Shown piece after piece: positions 13,258 through 19,853 of a DNA stretch of 23,761 nt. Position numbers and translations under genes: made by a program. Position 1 is the first letter of the stretch, and each line of letters starts with the position of its first letter. Where the stretch lies: assembly GCF_900544955.1 (NCBI RefSeq), contig NZ_UQXD01000038.1, positions 1 through 23,761 of the forward strand, given 5' to 3'. The notes under the pieces are model-generated. The model was given only the letters and a program-made list of their open reading frames with translations, searched no databases and was not told the origin of the DNA. This DNA is from an uncultured Oscillibacter sp. Lineage in GTDB: Bacteria > Bacillota > Clostridia > Oscillospirales > Oscillospiraceae.

Positions 13258-14016
13258 ATGTCCCTGTTGGAAGTGCAGCATTTGCAGAAGGTCTACACCA
13301 CCCGCTTCGGCGGCGCCCGGGTTCAGGCTCTGGGGGACGTGGACTTCACCGTGGAGGCGGGGGAGTTCGTGGCCATCATGGGGGAGTCCGGGTCCGGCAA
13401 GACCACGCTTTTGAATATCCTGGCGGCGCTGGACCGGCCCACGGAGGGGGAGGTGCTGCTGGGGGGCAAGGCCCTCTCCCGCGTCCGGGACCGGGAGCTG
13501 GCGTCCTTCCGCCGCGCCCGCCTGGGCTTCGTCTTTCAGGATTTCCACCTGCTGGACACCTTCTCCCTCCGGGACAACATCTTCCTGCCCCTGGTGCTGG
13601 CGGGGAAGGCCTACGGGGAGATGGAGGCCCGGCTTTCCCCGCTGGCGGAGCGGCTGGGCATCGGCGCCCTGCTGGACAAATACCCCTACGAGGTCTCCGG
13701 CGGGCAGAAGCAGCGGGCGGCGGTGGCCCGGGCGCTGATTACCGACCCCCAGCTGGTGCTGGCGGACGAGCCCACCGGTGCCCTGGACTCCCGGGCCTCC
13801 GGCGCTCTGCTGGAGCTGTTTGGGGAGATCAACCGGGAGGGGCAGACCCTGGTGATGGTGACCCACTCCGCCACGGCCGCCAGCCACGCCGGGCGGGTGC
13901 TGTTCCTCCGGGACGGTCGGGTGTACCACCAGCTGTACCGGGGCGGCGAGAGCCGGGAGCGGCAGCTCGCCCGCATCTCCGCGGTGCTGACGGAGGGGAG
14001 GGAGCAGGATGCGTAA
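13258..14016 (+). CDS. ABC transporter ATP-binding protein, BceA/MacB class
   Basis: A 252-residue ATPase with Walker A GESGSGKTT, Q-loop FVFQDFHLL, signature VSGGQKQR, Walker B LVLADEPTGALD and H-loop VTHS. The GALD after Walker B and the FHLL Q-loop context are typical of the MacB/BceA/LolD group, whose members power FtsX-fold permeases for antimicrobial-peptide defence, lipid or cell-wall tasks. The ATG follows AGGAGG. The stop lies 8 bp inside the downstream permease gene, so the two are translationally coupled. No histidine kinase/response regulator pair is adjacent, unlike most Bce systems. Confidence 0.92.
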   Translation: MSLLEVQHLQKVYTTRFGGARVQALGDVDFTVEAGEFVAIMGESGSGKTTLLNILAALDRPTEGEVLLGGKALSRVRDRELASFRRARLGFVFQDFHLLDTFSLRDNIFLPLVLAGKAYGEMEARLSPLAERLGIGALLDKYPYEVSGGQKQRAAVARALITDPQLVLADEPTGALDSRASGALLELFGEINREGQTLVMVTHSATAASHAGRVLFLRDGRVYHQLYRGGESRERQLARISAVLTEGREQDA

Positions 14017-15421
14017 CGGAACCTTCTTCCCCCGGCTGGCCCTGGTGAACCTGGTGCGGGGCCGGCGGTTTTACGGGCCGTATCTGCTGACCTGCGGCGC
14101 CCTGGCCGCCATGTACTATGTCCTGCGGTTCCTCATCTGGAACGACGTGGTGGACTCTGTGTACCAGGCCCCCTACCTCCGGGCGATGCTGGGCCTGGGC
14201 TGCGGGGTGGTGGCGGCGTTCTCCGGGGTGATCCTCCTGTACGCCAACGGCTTTGTGATGAAGCGGCGGCAGCGGGAGCTGGGACTGTACCAGGTGCTGG
14301 GGCTGGAGAAACGCCACATCGCCGCGACGCTGCTGTGGGAGACGCTGCTGTGCGCCGGGGTGTCCCTGCTGGGGGGCCTGGCGGCGGGGGTGGCGCTGTC
14401 CCGGGGGCTTTTGGCGCTGCTGCTGGCCCTGGTGCGGATTCCGGTGGACTTCCCCTTTTCCGTCAGCCTCCGGGCCATGGGGGAGTCGGCGGGGCTGATG
14501 GCGGTGCTCTTCCTCCTGGCGCTGGGGGTGAACCTGCTGGCGGTGGGCCGCTCTCAGCCTGTGGAGCTGCTGCAGAGCGTCTCCGCGGGCCAGCGGGAGC
14601 CCCGGACGAAGAAGCTCCTGGCGGCGGTGGGGGTGCTGACCCTGGGGGCGGGCTACGCCCTGGCCGTGACCACCCAAAACCCGGTGGACGCCCTGGCGCT
14701 GTTCTTTTTGGCGGTGGTGCTGGTGATGATCGGCACCTACTGCCTGTTCACCGCCGGGTCCGTCGCCGTGCTGAAGCGGCTCCGGGCCGACCGCCGGTTC
14801 TACTACCAGACCCGCCATTTCACAGCGGTCTCCGGCCTGCTGTACCGGATGAAGCAGAACGCCGTGGGCCTTGCCAACATCTGCATCCTCTCCTCCATGG
14901 TGCTGGTGACGGTGTCCGCCACCCTGTGCCTGTACCTGGGCATCGAGGACGCCCTGGCCGCCAGAATCGCGGAGGGTATCCTGCCCGCCGCCCGGCAGGC
15001 GGAGATGGCCCAGAACTACTATCTTCTCTACGGCGGCTTTTTGTTTGTGGGGATGTTTTTGGGGCTGCTGTTCCTGCTGGCCACGGTGCTCATCATCTAC
15101 TACAAGCAGCTCTCCGAGGGCTACGAGGACCAACGGCGCTATCAGATCATGCAGCAGGTGGGCATGACGGGCCGGGAGGTCCGGGCCTCCATCCGCAGCC
15201 AGATTCTGCTGGTGTTCTTCCTGCCCCTGGGGGCGGCGGCGCTCCACATCCTGCTGGCCTTCGGGATGCTGTGCCGGATTCTGGAGCTGTTCGGGCTGTA
15301 CAACATCGCCCTGTTCGCCCTCTGCACCGGGGGCACGCTGCTGGTGTTCTGCGGCATTTACGCCCTGGTGTTCGGCCTCACCGCCCGGACCTACGAGCGG
15401 ATTGTGGGGGAGGCGGCGTGA
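14009..15421 (+). CDS. FtsX-like ABC permease, BceB-type without the large extracellular domain
   Basis: A 470-residue membrane protein with about ten predicted helices. Four are in the N-terminal half (FtsX-like segment about 45-190), then two, then one ending near residue 310, and three in the C-terminal FtsX segment (about 335-465). BceB-type permeases share this layout but are about 620-660 residues, with an outer domain of some 200 residues between helices 7 and 8. Here that gap is only about 30 residues (from YLGIEDALAARI to AQNYYLL). The cytoplasmic motif KRRQRELGLYQVLGLEKRHI is conserved for coupling to the ATPase. Its role may be transport or membrane remodelling rather than peptide sensing. 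Confidence 0.85.
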   Translation: MRNGTFFPRLALVNLVRGRRFYGPYLLTCGALAAMYYVLRFLIWNDVVDSVYQAPYLRAMLGLGCGVVAAFSGVILLYANGFVMKRRQRELGLYQVLGLEKRHIAATLLWETLLCAGVSLLGGLAAGVALSRGLLALLLALVRIPVDFPFSVSLRAMGESAGLMAVLFLLALGVNLLAVGRSQPVELLQSVSAGQREPRTKKLLAAVGVLTLGAGYALAVTTQNPVDALALFFLAVVLVMIGTYCLFTAGSVAVLKRLRADRRFYYQTRHFTAVSGLLYRMKQNAVGLANICILSSMVLVTVSATLCLYLGIEDALAARIAEGILPAARQAEMAQNYYLLYGGFLFVGMFLGLLFLLATVLIIYYKQLSEGYEDQRRYQIMQQVGMTGREVRASIRSQILLVFFLPLGAAALHILLAFGMLCRILELFGLYNIALFALCTGGTLLVFCGIYALVFGLTARTYERIVGEAA

Positions 15422-15425
15422 GGGG

Positions 15426-15452
15426 TGAAACGAAACGCCGGCTGAGACGTCT
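15426..15452 (+). promoter_or_regulatory. Candidate ECF-sigma promoter upstream of the glycolipid operon
   Basis: TGAAAC (15426-15431), 16 bases, then CGTCT (15448-15452) matches the well-known Gram-positive ECF consensus TGAAAC-N16-CGTC. It lies in a non-coding gap just after the permease stop and points toward the glycosyltransferases. Binding by the ECF sigma factor at 11757 is not shown. Confidence 0.4.
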
Positions 15453-15536
15453 TTTGTATATGGAAAGTTTTTCTGAAATTTTACCCGGAGACCAGCCGGA
15501 ATTTCATCCCGGAGGAATATATTGAAGGCGGGACAC

Positions 15537-15576
15537 TTGACAAACTGTACTAACTGTACTATTATAGCTAGTACAG
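15537..15576 (+). promoter_or_regulatory. Sigma-A promoter with triple operator motif, glycolipid operon
   Basis: TTGACA (15537-15542) and TATTAT (15560-15565) are 17 bases apart. CTGTACTA occurs at 15545-15552 and 15554-15561, and its reverse complement TAGTACAG at 15569-15576. The copies sit in the spacer, against the -10 and at the start site, so a bound protein should repress. The inverted TGTACTA pattern resembles sites of YtrA-type GntR regulators; the regulator is not in the window. Confidence 0.75.
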
Positions 15577-15676
15577 ATATCCGGGACGGAAGCTGAGCAA
15601 ATTTTCCGGAAGATTGAAGAAAAACGGCGGCCTGTGTCGTATCAGAGAATAGACGAAGCGAAATGAGGGATACTCC

Positions 15677-16849
15677 ATGAAGATCTTGATCACCACAGAT
15701 TGGTACAGCCCGGCGGTGAACGGTGTTGTCACCTCCGTAAAAAATCTCCGGCGGGAGCTGGAGGCCCGGGGCCATGAGGTCCGGGTGCTGACCCTGTCCC
15801 AGACCACCCGCTCCTGCGCGCAGGACGGCGTGACCGCCCTGGGGTCCGTGGCGGCCGGACTGGTGTATCCCGGTGCCCGGCTGCGGACGGCCCTGGCGGG
15901 GCGGTACGTGCGGGAGTTGGTGGCCTGGGGGCCGGACGTGGTCCACTCCCAGTGCGAATTCTCCACCTTCTTCCTGGCCCGCCGCATCGCAGAGGAGCTG
16001 GACGTGCCCCTGGTGCACACCTACCACACCGTCTACGAGGACTACACCCACTATTTCTCCCCCAGCGTCCGCTTCGGGAAGAAGGCGGTGGCGGTGTTCT
16101 CCCGCTGGGTGGCCGCCCAGACGGACTGCCTCATCGCCCCCACGGGGAAGGTGCGGTTGCTGCTGGAGGACTACAACGTGGACCGCCCGGTGTTCGTGGT
16201 GCCCTCGGGCATCGACCTGCGGCGCTTCCAGCGCCGGATGGACCCCTGGCGGACGGCGGTGCTGAAGGCCAGCCTGGAGATTCCGGCGGACCGCCTGGTG
16301 CTGGTGAATGTGGGCCGCCTGGCGGAGGAGAAGAATCTGGAGGAGCTGCTGCGCCTCCGCGCGGCCATGGGGCCGGGGGGCACGACGCTGCTGCTGGTGG
16401 GGGACGGCCCCCACCGGGGGAAGCTGGAGGCCCTGGCGGCGGAGCTGGGCCTGGCGGCGCCGGACGTGGTGTTCGCCGGGCAGGTGGCCCCGGAGCAGGT
16501 GGCGGATTGGTATCAGGTGGGGGACCTGTTTGTGAGTGCCTCCACCAGCGAGACCCAGGGACTGACCTATGTGGAGGCCCTGGCCGCCGGCGTGCCGGTG
16601 CTGTGCCGGGCGGACCCCTGCCTTGCCGGCGTGGTCCGGGAGGGGGAGAACGGCTGGCAGTACCGCAATGAGGCGGAGTTCTCCAAAAAGCTGACGCTGT
16701 TCCTGGCCCAGCCCCACCGGAGCCAGGCGCTGTCGGCGGCGGCCCGGCGGAGCGCCGAAGCCTTCTCCGCCGAGGCATTCGCCCAGCAGGTGGAGGAGAT
16801 TTACCGCACCCAGATCGCCCGCCGTCACCGGGAGGGGGTGCCCGCATGA
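15677..16849 (+). CDS. GT4 glycosyltransferase, probable monoglucosyl-diacylglycerol synthase
   Basis: A 390-residue GT-B-fold retaining glycosyltransferase of family GT4. The N-terminus MKILITTDWYSPAVNGVVTS has the acceptor-side glycine loop. HTYHTVYEDYTHY is characteristic of diacylglycerol glucosyltransferases. The nucleotide-sugar site includes VGRLAEEKN and the E-x7-E motif in SETQGLTYVEALAAGVPV. The predicted role is transfer of glucose from UDP-glucose to diacylglycerol at the inner face of the membrane, as in Acholeplasma MGS and its streptococcal homologues. It starts an operon with a VTT protein and a second GT4 enzyme, the expected DGS partner. The ATG has a modest GAGGG ribosome site. 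The stop overlaps the next start (ATGA). Confidence 0.8.
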   Translation: MKILITTDWYSPAVNGVVTSVKNLRRELEARGHEVRVLTLSQTTRSCAQDGVTALGSVAAGLVYPGARLRTALAGRYVRELVAWGPDVVHSQCEFSTFFLARRIAEELDVPLVHTYHTVYEDYTHYFSPSVRFGKKAVAVFSRWVAAQTDCLIAPTGKVRLLLEDYNVDRPVFVVPSGIDLRRFQRRMDPWRTAVLKASLEIPADRLVLVNVGRLAEEKNLEELLRLRAAMGPGGTTLLLVGDGPHRGKLEALAAELGLAAPDVVFAGQVAPEQVADWYQVGDLFVSASTSETQGLTYVEALAAGVPVLCRADPCLAGVVREGENGWQYRNEAEFSKKLTLFLAQPHRSQALSAAARRSAEAFSAEAFAQQVEEIYRTQIARRHREGVPA

Positions 16850-17433
16850 CCCAGCCCATTGAAAAGACCGCCCTGCGGGCGGCGTCCCTGGCGGGCCTGG
16901 TGATCTGCGTGGTGCTGGCCGTGTGGGGCTGGCGGACCGGCGTCCTCACCTCCCAGGAGCGGCTGGAGGCCCTGGTGTCCGGCGCCGGCGCGGCGGGGGC
17001 GCTGCTGTTCACCGTGTTTCAGGCGGTGCAGGTGGTGATCCCCATTCTGCCCGGCGGCCTGGGCTGCCTGGCGGGGGTGCTGCTGTTCGGCCCGGTGTGG
17101 GGGTTTGTCTATAACTACGTGGGCATCTGCGCGGGGTCCCTGATGGCCTTCGCGGTGGCCCGGAGCTGCGGCAAGCCGCTGCTGCCGCTGCTGTTTTCCC
17201 AGAAGACCATTGACCGCTACAGCCGCTGGGCGGAGGAGAAGGGGCGGTTTTCCCGGCTGTTTGCCCTGGCCATTTTCCTGCCGGTGGCGCCGGACGACTT
17301 CCTGTGCTATCTGGCGGGGACCACGGAGATGAGCTGGCGGCGGTACAGCGCCATCATCTTCCTGGGCAAGCCCTTTGCCATCGCCCTGTACAGCCTGGGG
17401 CTGACCATGGTGTGGCAGACCCTGGTGGGATGA
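16846..17433 (+). CDS. TVP38/TMEM64 (VTT-domain, DedA-like) membrane protein
   Basis: A 195-residue protein with about five hydrophobic segments. It has the VTT-domain features: a re-entrant ILPGGLGCLAGVLLFGPVWGF loop and the FSRLFALAIFLPVAPDD segment that matches the F-x-R-x..P-x-x-P-x-D motif of the TVP38/DedA superfamily. Members in eukaryotes (TMEM41B, VMP1) are lipid scramblases, and some bacterial DedA-superfamily members flip lipid-linked carriers. Its start overlaps the first glycosyltransferase and it lies 16 bp before the second. The context suggests it helps move the new glycolipid, or a carrier, across the membrane. That function is inference. Confidence 0.82.
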   Translation: MTQPIEKTALRAASLAGLVICVVLAVWGWRTGVLTSQERLEALVSGAGAAGALLFTVFQAVQVVIPILPGGLGCLAGVLLFGPVWGFVYNYVGICAGSLMAFAVARSCGKPLLPLLFSQKTIDRYSRWAEEKGRFSRLFALAIFLPVAPDDFLCYLAGTTEMSWRRYSAIIFLGKPFAIALYSLGLTMVWQTLVG

Positions 17434-17449
17434 AAGAAGGAGTGAAGCC

Positions 17450-18493
17450 ATGCGCATTTATATCTATCGCGGCGGCGAGAAGCTGGTGGGCAAAAGCGGC
17501 GTGGGACAGGCCATGCGCCACCAGCGGGACTCCCTGCGGCAGGTGGGTCTCCAGCCCGGGGACCGCTGGACGCGGGACACCGTGGCCATCCATGTGAACA
17601 CCGTCCTGCCGGACTCGGTGGCGGCGGCGGTGTGGGCCCGCCTGCGGGGGCGGAAGGTGGTGTGGTACGGCCACTCCACCATGGAGGACTTCCGCAATTC
17701 CTTCAAGGGCTCCAACCTGCTCTCCCCCCTGTTCCGCCGCTGGATCACCTTCTGCTACGGCCTGGGGGACGTGGTGGTGACGCCGACGGACTACGCCAAG
17801 GACCTGCTGGAGCACTACGGGCTGCGCCGCCCGGTGTACAGCCTCTCCAACGGCGTGGACACCGCCTTTTTCCGCTACGACGCGGCGCAGGGCGCCGCCT
17901 TCCGCCGGCGCTACGGCCTGGAGGAGGGGGAGAAGGCCGTCATCTCCGTGGGCCACACCATCGCCCGAAAGGGCCTGCCGGAGTTTTTGGACCTGGCGCG
18001 GCGGATGCCCCAGGTGCGGTTTTTCTGGTTCGGCTGGACCAGCCCCCGGCTGATTCCCGCCGCCATCCAGGCGGACATGGCCGCCGCCCCGCCCAACGTG
18101 ACCTTCCCCGGCTACGTGGACCGGGAGCAGCTGCGGGAGGCCTACTGCGGGGCCGACGCCTTTGCCTTCATGAGCCATGAGGAGACGGAGGGCATCGTGG
18201 TGCTGGAGGCCCTGAGCTGCGGCATCCCCACCGTGGTGCGGGACATCCCGGTGTACCGGGGCTGGCTCCGGGACGGGGAGAACGTCTACAAGGCGGCGGA
18301 CACGGAGGGCTTCTGCCGCGCGGTGGCGGGCCTGCTGGACGGGACGCTGCCGGATCTGACGGCGGCGGGCCGGGCGGTGGCCCTCCGGCGGAGCCTGCTG
18401 GCCGTGGGCCTCCAGCTCCAGGAGATCTACCGCCGGGAGCGCATCCTGCCCCCGCTGCCCGCGCCCCTGCCCGCCCGGCAGGTCAAGGTGTGA
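17450..18493 (+). CDS. GT4 glycosyltransferase, probable diglucosyl-diacylglycerol synthase
   Basis: A 347-residue GT4 enzyme. The N-terminus MRIYIYRGGEKLVGKSGVG and the motifs VVWYGHSTMEDFRNSF and TPTDYAKDLL are characteristic of the CpoA/alDGS branch, which adds the second sugar to monoglucosyl-diacylglycerol. The donor site shows VGHTIARKGLPEF and E-x7-E in EETEGIVVLEALSCGIPT. It follows the VTT gene by 16 bp with an AAGGAG ribosome site and ends the operon at a strong terminator. The product is probably a membrane glycolipid that also anchors lipoteichoic acid in many Firmicutes. Sugar identity is not readable from sequence. Confidence 0.8.
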   Translation: MRIYIYRGGEKLVGKSGVGQAMRHQRDSLRQVGLQPGDRWTRDTVAIHVNTVLPDSVAAAVWARLRGRKVVWYGHSTMEDFRNSFKGSNLLSPLFRRWITFCYGLGDVVVTPTDYAKDLLEHYGLRRPVYSLSNGVDTAFFRYDAAQGAAFRRRYGLEEGEKAVISVGHTIARKGLPEFLDLARRMPQVRFFWFGWTSPRLIPAAIQADMAAAPPNVTFPGYVDREQLREAYCGADAFAFMSHEETEGIVVLEALSCGIPTVVRDIPVYRGWLRDGENVYKAADTEGFCRAVAGLLDGTLPDLTAAGRAVALRRSLLAVGLQLQEIYRRERILPPLPAPLPARQVKV

Positions 18494-18514
18494 GCAAAAA
18501 CATCATACAGCGGC

Positions 18515-18547
18515 AAAAGCGGACGCCTCCGGGCATCCGCTTTTTTT
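18515..18547 (+). terminator. Intrinsic terminator of the glycolipid operon
   Basis: An AAAAGCGGA...TCCGCTTTT stem, with one internal mismatch and a GCC/GGC top, is followed by seven T. Confidence 0.88.
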
Positions 18548-18618
18548 AGGCCCCCGCCGGCACAATTGCCGGCGGGGGCCTGTATTTTTGCCGCCGGGGT
18601 TCCCGGCGGCAAAAATAC
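18548..18618. repeat. Two abutting perfect hairpins upstream of the recombinase gene
   Basis: A 15-bp stem with a CAAT loop occupies 18548-18581. A 17-bp stem (18582-18598 with 18602-18618) with a 3-base loop follows immediately. Together with the terminator at 18515 they make three back-to-back hairpins. The outer T/A runs of the third could terminate transcription in both directions. No clear sigma-A promoter was found between them and the recombinase start; the second palindrome could also bind a regulator. Confidence 0.7.
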
Positions 18619-18684
18619 CGTATAGAATCCGGCGGAAATAGAAGATAATACGATGGGAGACCATTTTAGAAGGAGGCGTTTGAA

Positions 18685-19530
18685 ATGGCAGAACAGAAGC
18701 TGGGTCCGGCGGAGTTGGCCGCCTTCGGACGGTATCTGCGGGAGGAGGAGCGCAGCCCGGGGACCATCGAGAAATACCTGCGGGATGCCGGTGCCTTTGC
18801 AGGCTGGCTGGCGGGCCGGGCCGTGACCCGGGAGACGGCGGCGGAGTGGAAGGAGTCCCTGCGGCGGGCGGGCTACGCGCCGGTGACGGTGAACGCCATG
18901 CTGGCGGCGGTGAACACCCTGTTCCGCTCCCTGGGCTGGGAGCAGTGCCGGGTCCGCTTTTTGAAAATCCAGCGGCGGCTCTTCCGGGAGGACGCCCGGG
19001 AGCTGACCCGGCCGGAGTATGAGCGGCTGGTGGCCGCCGCCCGGGACCAGGGGCGGGAGCGGCTGGCCCTGGTGATGGAGACCATGGGCGCCACCGGCAT
19101 CCGGGTGGGGGAGGTCCGCTATATCACGGTGGAGGCCCTGGCCCGGGGCCGGGCGGAGATTGCCCTGAAGGGAAAAATCCGCACCATCCTCCTGCCGGAC
19201 AAGCTGTGCCGGAAGCTGCTGCGCTATGCCGGGCGGGAAGAGATCGCCGCGGGGGAGGTCTTCCGCACCCGCAGGGGCGGGACCTGGTGCCGCAAGCAGA
19301 TCTGGGCGGAGATGAAGGCCCTGTGCGCCCGGGCGGGGGTGGCCCCCACCAAGGTCTTTCCCCACAACCTGCGCCACCTCTTCGCCAGGGCCTTCTACCG
19401 TGTGAGCCGGGATGTGGCGAAGCTGGCAGACGTGCTGGGCCACTCCAGCATCGAGACCACCCGCATCTACCTGATCTCCACCGGTGTGGAGCACAGCCGC
19501 CAGCTGGAGCGGCTGCACCTGGTCTGCTGA
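18685..19530 (+). CDS. Tyrosine recombinase, predicted invertase of the adjacent promoter switch
   Basis: A 281-residue recombinase of the XerC/D-like size class. A SAM-like core-binding domain (about 8-90) precedes a catalytic domain (about 105-275). All catalytic residues are visible: Arg140 (TGIRVGE), Lys at 162/164 (LKGKIRTILLP), His227 and Arg230 (HNLRHLFA), His253 (LGHSS) and the nucleophile Tyr262 (TTRIYL). It would cut and rejoin DNA through a 3'-phosphotyrosine link. AGAAGGAGG precedes the ATG. The inverted-repeat sites begin 33 bp after its stop, which is the standard position of a dedicated invertase beside its switch. No phage, excisionase or transposon genes are nearby. Confidence 0.93.
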   Translation: MAEQKLGPAELAAFGRYLREEERSPGTIEKYLRDAGAFAGWLAGRAVTRETAAEWKESLRRAGYAPVTVNAMLAAVNTLFRSLGWEQCRVRFLKIQRRLFREDARELTRPEYERLVAAARDQGRERLALVMETMGATGIRVGEVRYITVEALARGRAEIALKGKIRTILLPDKLCRKLLRYAGREEIAAGEVFRTRRGGTWCRKQIWAEMKALCARAGVAPTKVFPHNLRHLFARAFYRVSRDVAKLADVLGHSSIETTRIYLISTGVEHSRQLERLHLVC

Positions 19531-19534
19531 CGGC

Positions 19535-19563
19535 AAAAAAAGAACCGCCGGACCCACCGGCGG
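19535..19563 (-). terminator. Left-facing terminator just outside the invertible segment
   Basis: On the minus strand, CCGCCGG and CCGGCGG form a 7-bp stem with a 5-base loop, followed by TTCTTTTTTT. It ends exactly where the left recombination site begins. It should stop the leftward transcript from the promoter at 19629-19657 before it runs antisense into the recombinase gene. Confidence 0.75.
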
Positions 19564-19583
19564 GACAAAATCAATAGTTTGTC
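19564..19583 (+). repeat. Left inverted repeat (predicted recombination site)
   Basis: GACAAAATCAATAGTTTGTC. It matches the reverse complement of the right site at 19 of 20 bases. Its outer GACAAA and TTTGTC are inverted arms around an asymmetric centre (TCAATA), the layout of a tyrosine-recombinase core site. Confidence 0.85.
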
Positions 19584-19628
19584 TGGTATCCGGCGCAAAA
19601 AAATGACGCCGCCCAAGTACTTATTGCC

Positions 19629-19657
19629 ATTTTAGCACGTTTGTCCCCAGGTGGCAA
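19629..19657 (-). promoter_or_regulatory. Promoter inside the invertible segment
   Basis: On the minus strand, TTGCCA (19652-19657) and TAAAAT (19629-19634) are exactly 17 bases apart. The spacer contains GGGACAAAC, a copy of the recombination-site arm, so a recombinase bound there might repress the promoter. Confidence 0.75.
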
Positions 19658-19683
19658 GCGGTTTTCAAAGATTTTGACACGAC

Positions 19684-19725
19684 AAAACCGGCCGATTGCG
19701 CTTCTTTTTCAATCGGTCTGGTTTT
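19684..19725. repeat. Hairpin within the invertible segment
   Basis: AAAACC pairs with GGTTTT and CCGATTG with CAATCGG, with a small internal loop between the stems and an 11-base apical loop. The A/T ends are symmetric, so it could act as a terminator on either strand or as a protein site upstream of the promoter. Confidence 0.6.
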
Positions 19726-19741
19726 CACGCCCGGAACCCCG

Positions 19742-19770
19742 GCCCCATGCTGCTGCATGGGGCTTTTTTT
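19742..19770 (+). terminator. Right-facing intrinsic terminator within the invertible segment
   Basis: GCCCCATGC and GCATGGGGC form a perfect 9-bp stem with a TGCT loop, followed by seven T. In the present orientation it should stop transcripts coming from the upstream recombinase gene. Confidence 0.92.
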
Positions 19771-19815
19771 CTGCCCTTTTGCCGCAGCCTGCCGGGCGCG
19801 GCGGGGGACGTTTCG

Positions 19816-19835
19816 GACAAATTATTGATTTTGTC
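19816..19835 (-). repeat. Right inverted repeat (predicted recombination site)
   Basis: Reads GACAAAATCAATAATTTGTC on the minus strand. It differs from the left site at one base, outside the central TCAATA. It lies just before the ribosome site (GGAGCGGAGGAG) of the downstream gene, so inversion leaves that ribosome site untouched. Confidence 0.85.
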
Positions 19836-19853
19836 GGAGCGGAGGAGATGCGG

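Larger units (their letters stand above)
19564..19835. promoter_or_regulatory. Predicted invertible promoter segment (phase-variation switch), OFF orientation
   Basis: This fills the 323-bp gap between the two recombinase genes. Inverted 20-bp sites (19564-19583, 19816-19835) bound 232 bp that hold a left-facing promoter (19629-19657), a symmetric hairpin (19684-19725) and a right-facing terminator (19742-19770). Two more copies of the arm motif lie inside: GTTTGTC at 19639-19645 (within the promoter spacer) and GACAAAA at 19681-19687. As written, the promoter points away from the surface-protein genes and the terminator blocks read-through. Inversion would place the -10 at about 19765-19770 facing right, with a start near 19777 and the next gene's ATG at 19854. 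Confidence 0.8.

Noticed and set aside
13829..16828. 999-codon minus-strand open frame opposite the ABC permease and glycosyltransferase genes
   Set aside because: It crosses two genes and a promoter region in antisense, with a His/Gln/Pro-rich composition and no ribosome site. It is a GC-bias artefact.
19674..19702. Rightward promoter in the invertible segment starting from TTGACA at 19674
   Set aside because: No -10-like hexamer occurs 16-18 bases downstream (the sequence there is GC-rich and lies inside a hairpin).
19564..19835. Attachment sites of an integrated mobile element
   Set aside because: The repeats are inverted, not direct, only 232 bp apart, and contain a promoter and terminator rather than element genes. 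An inversion switch fits better.
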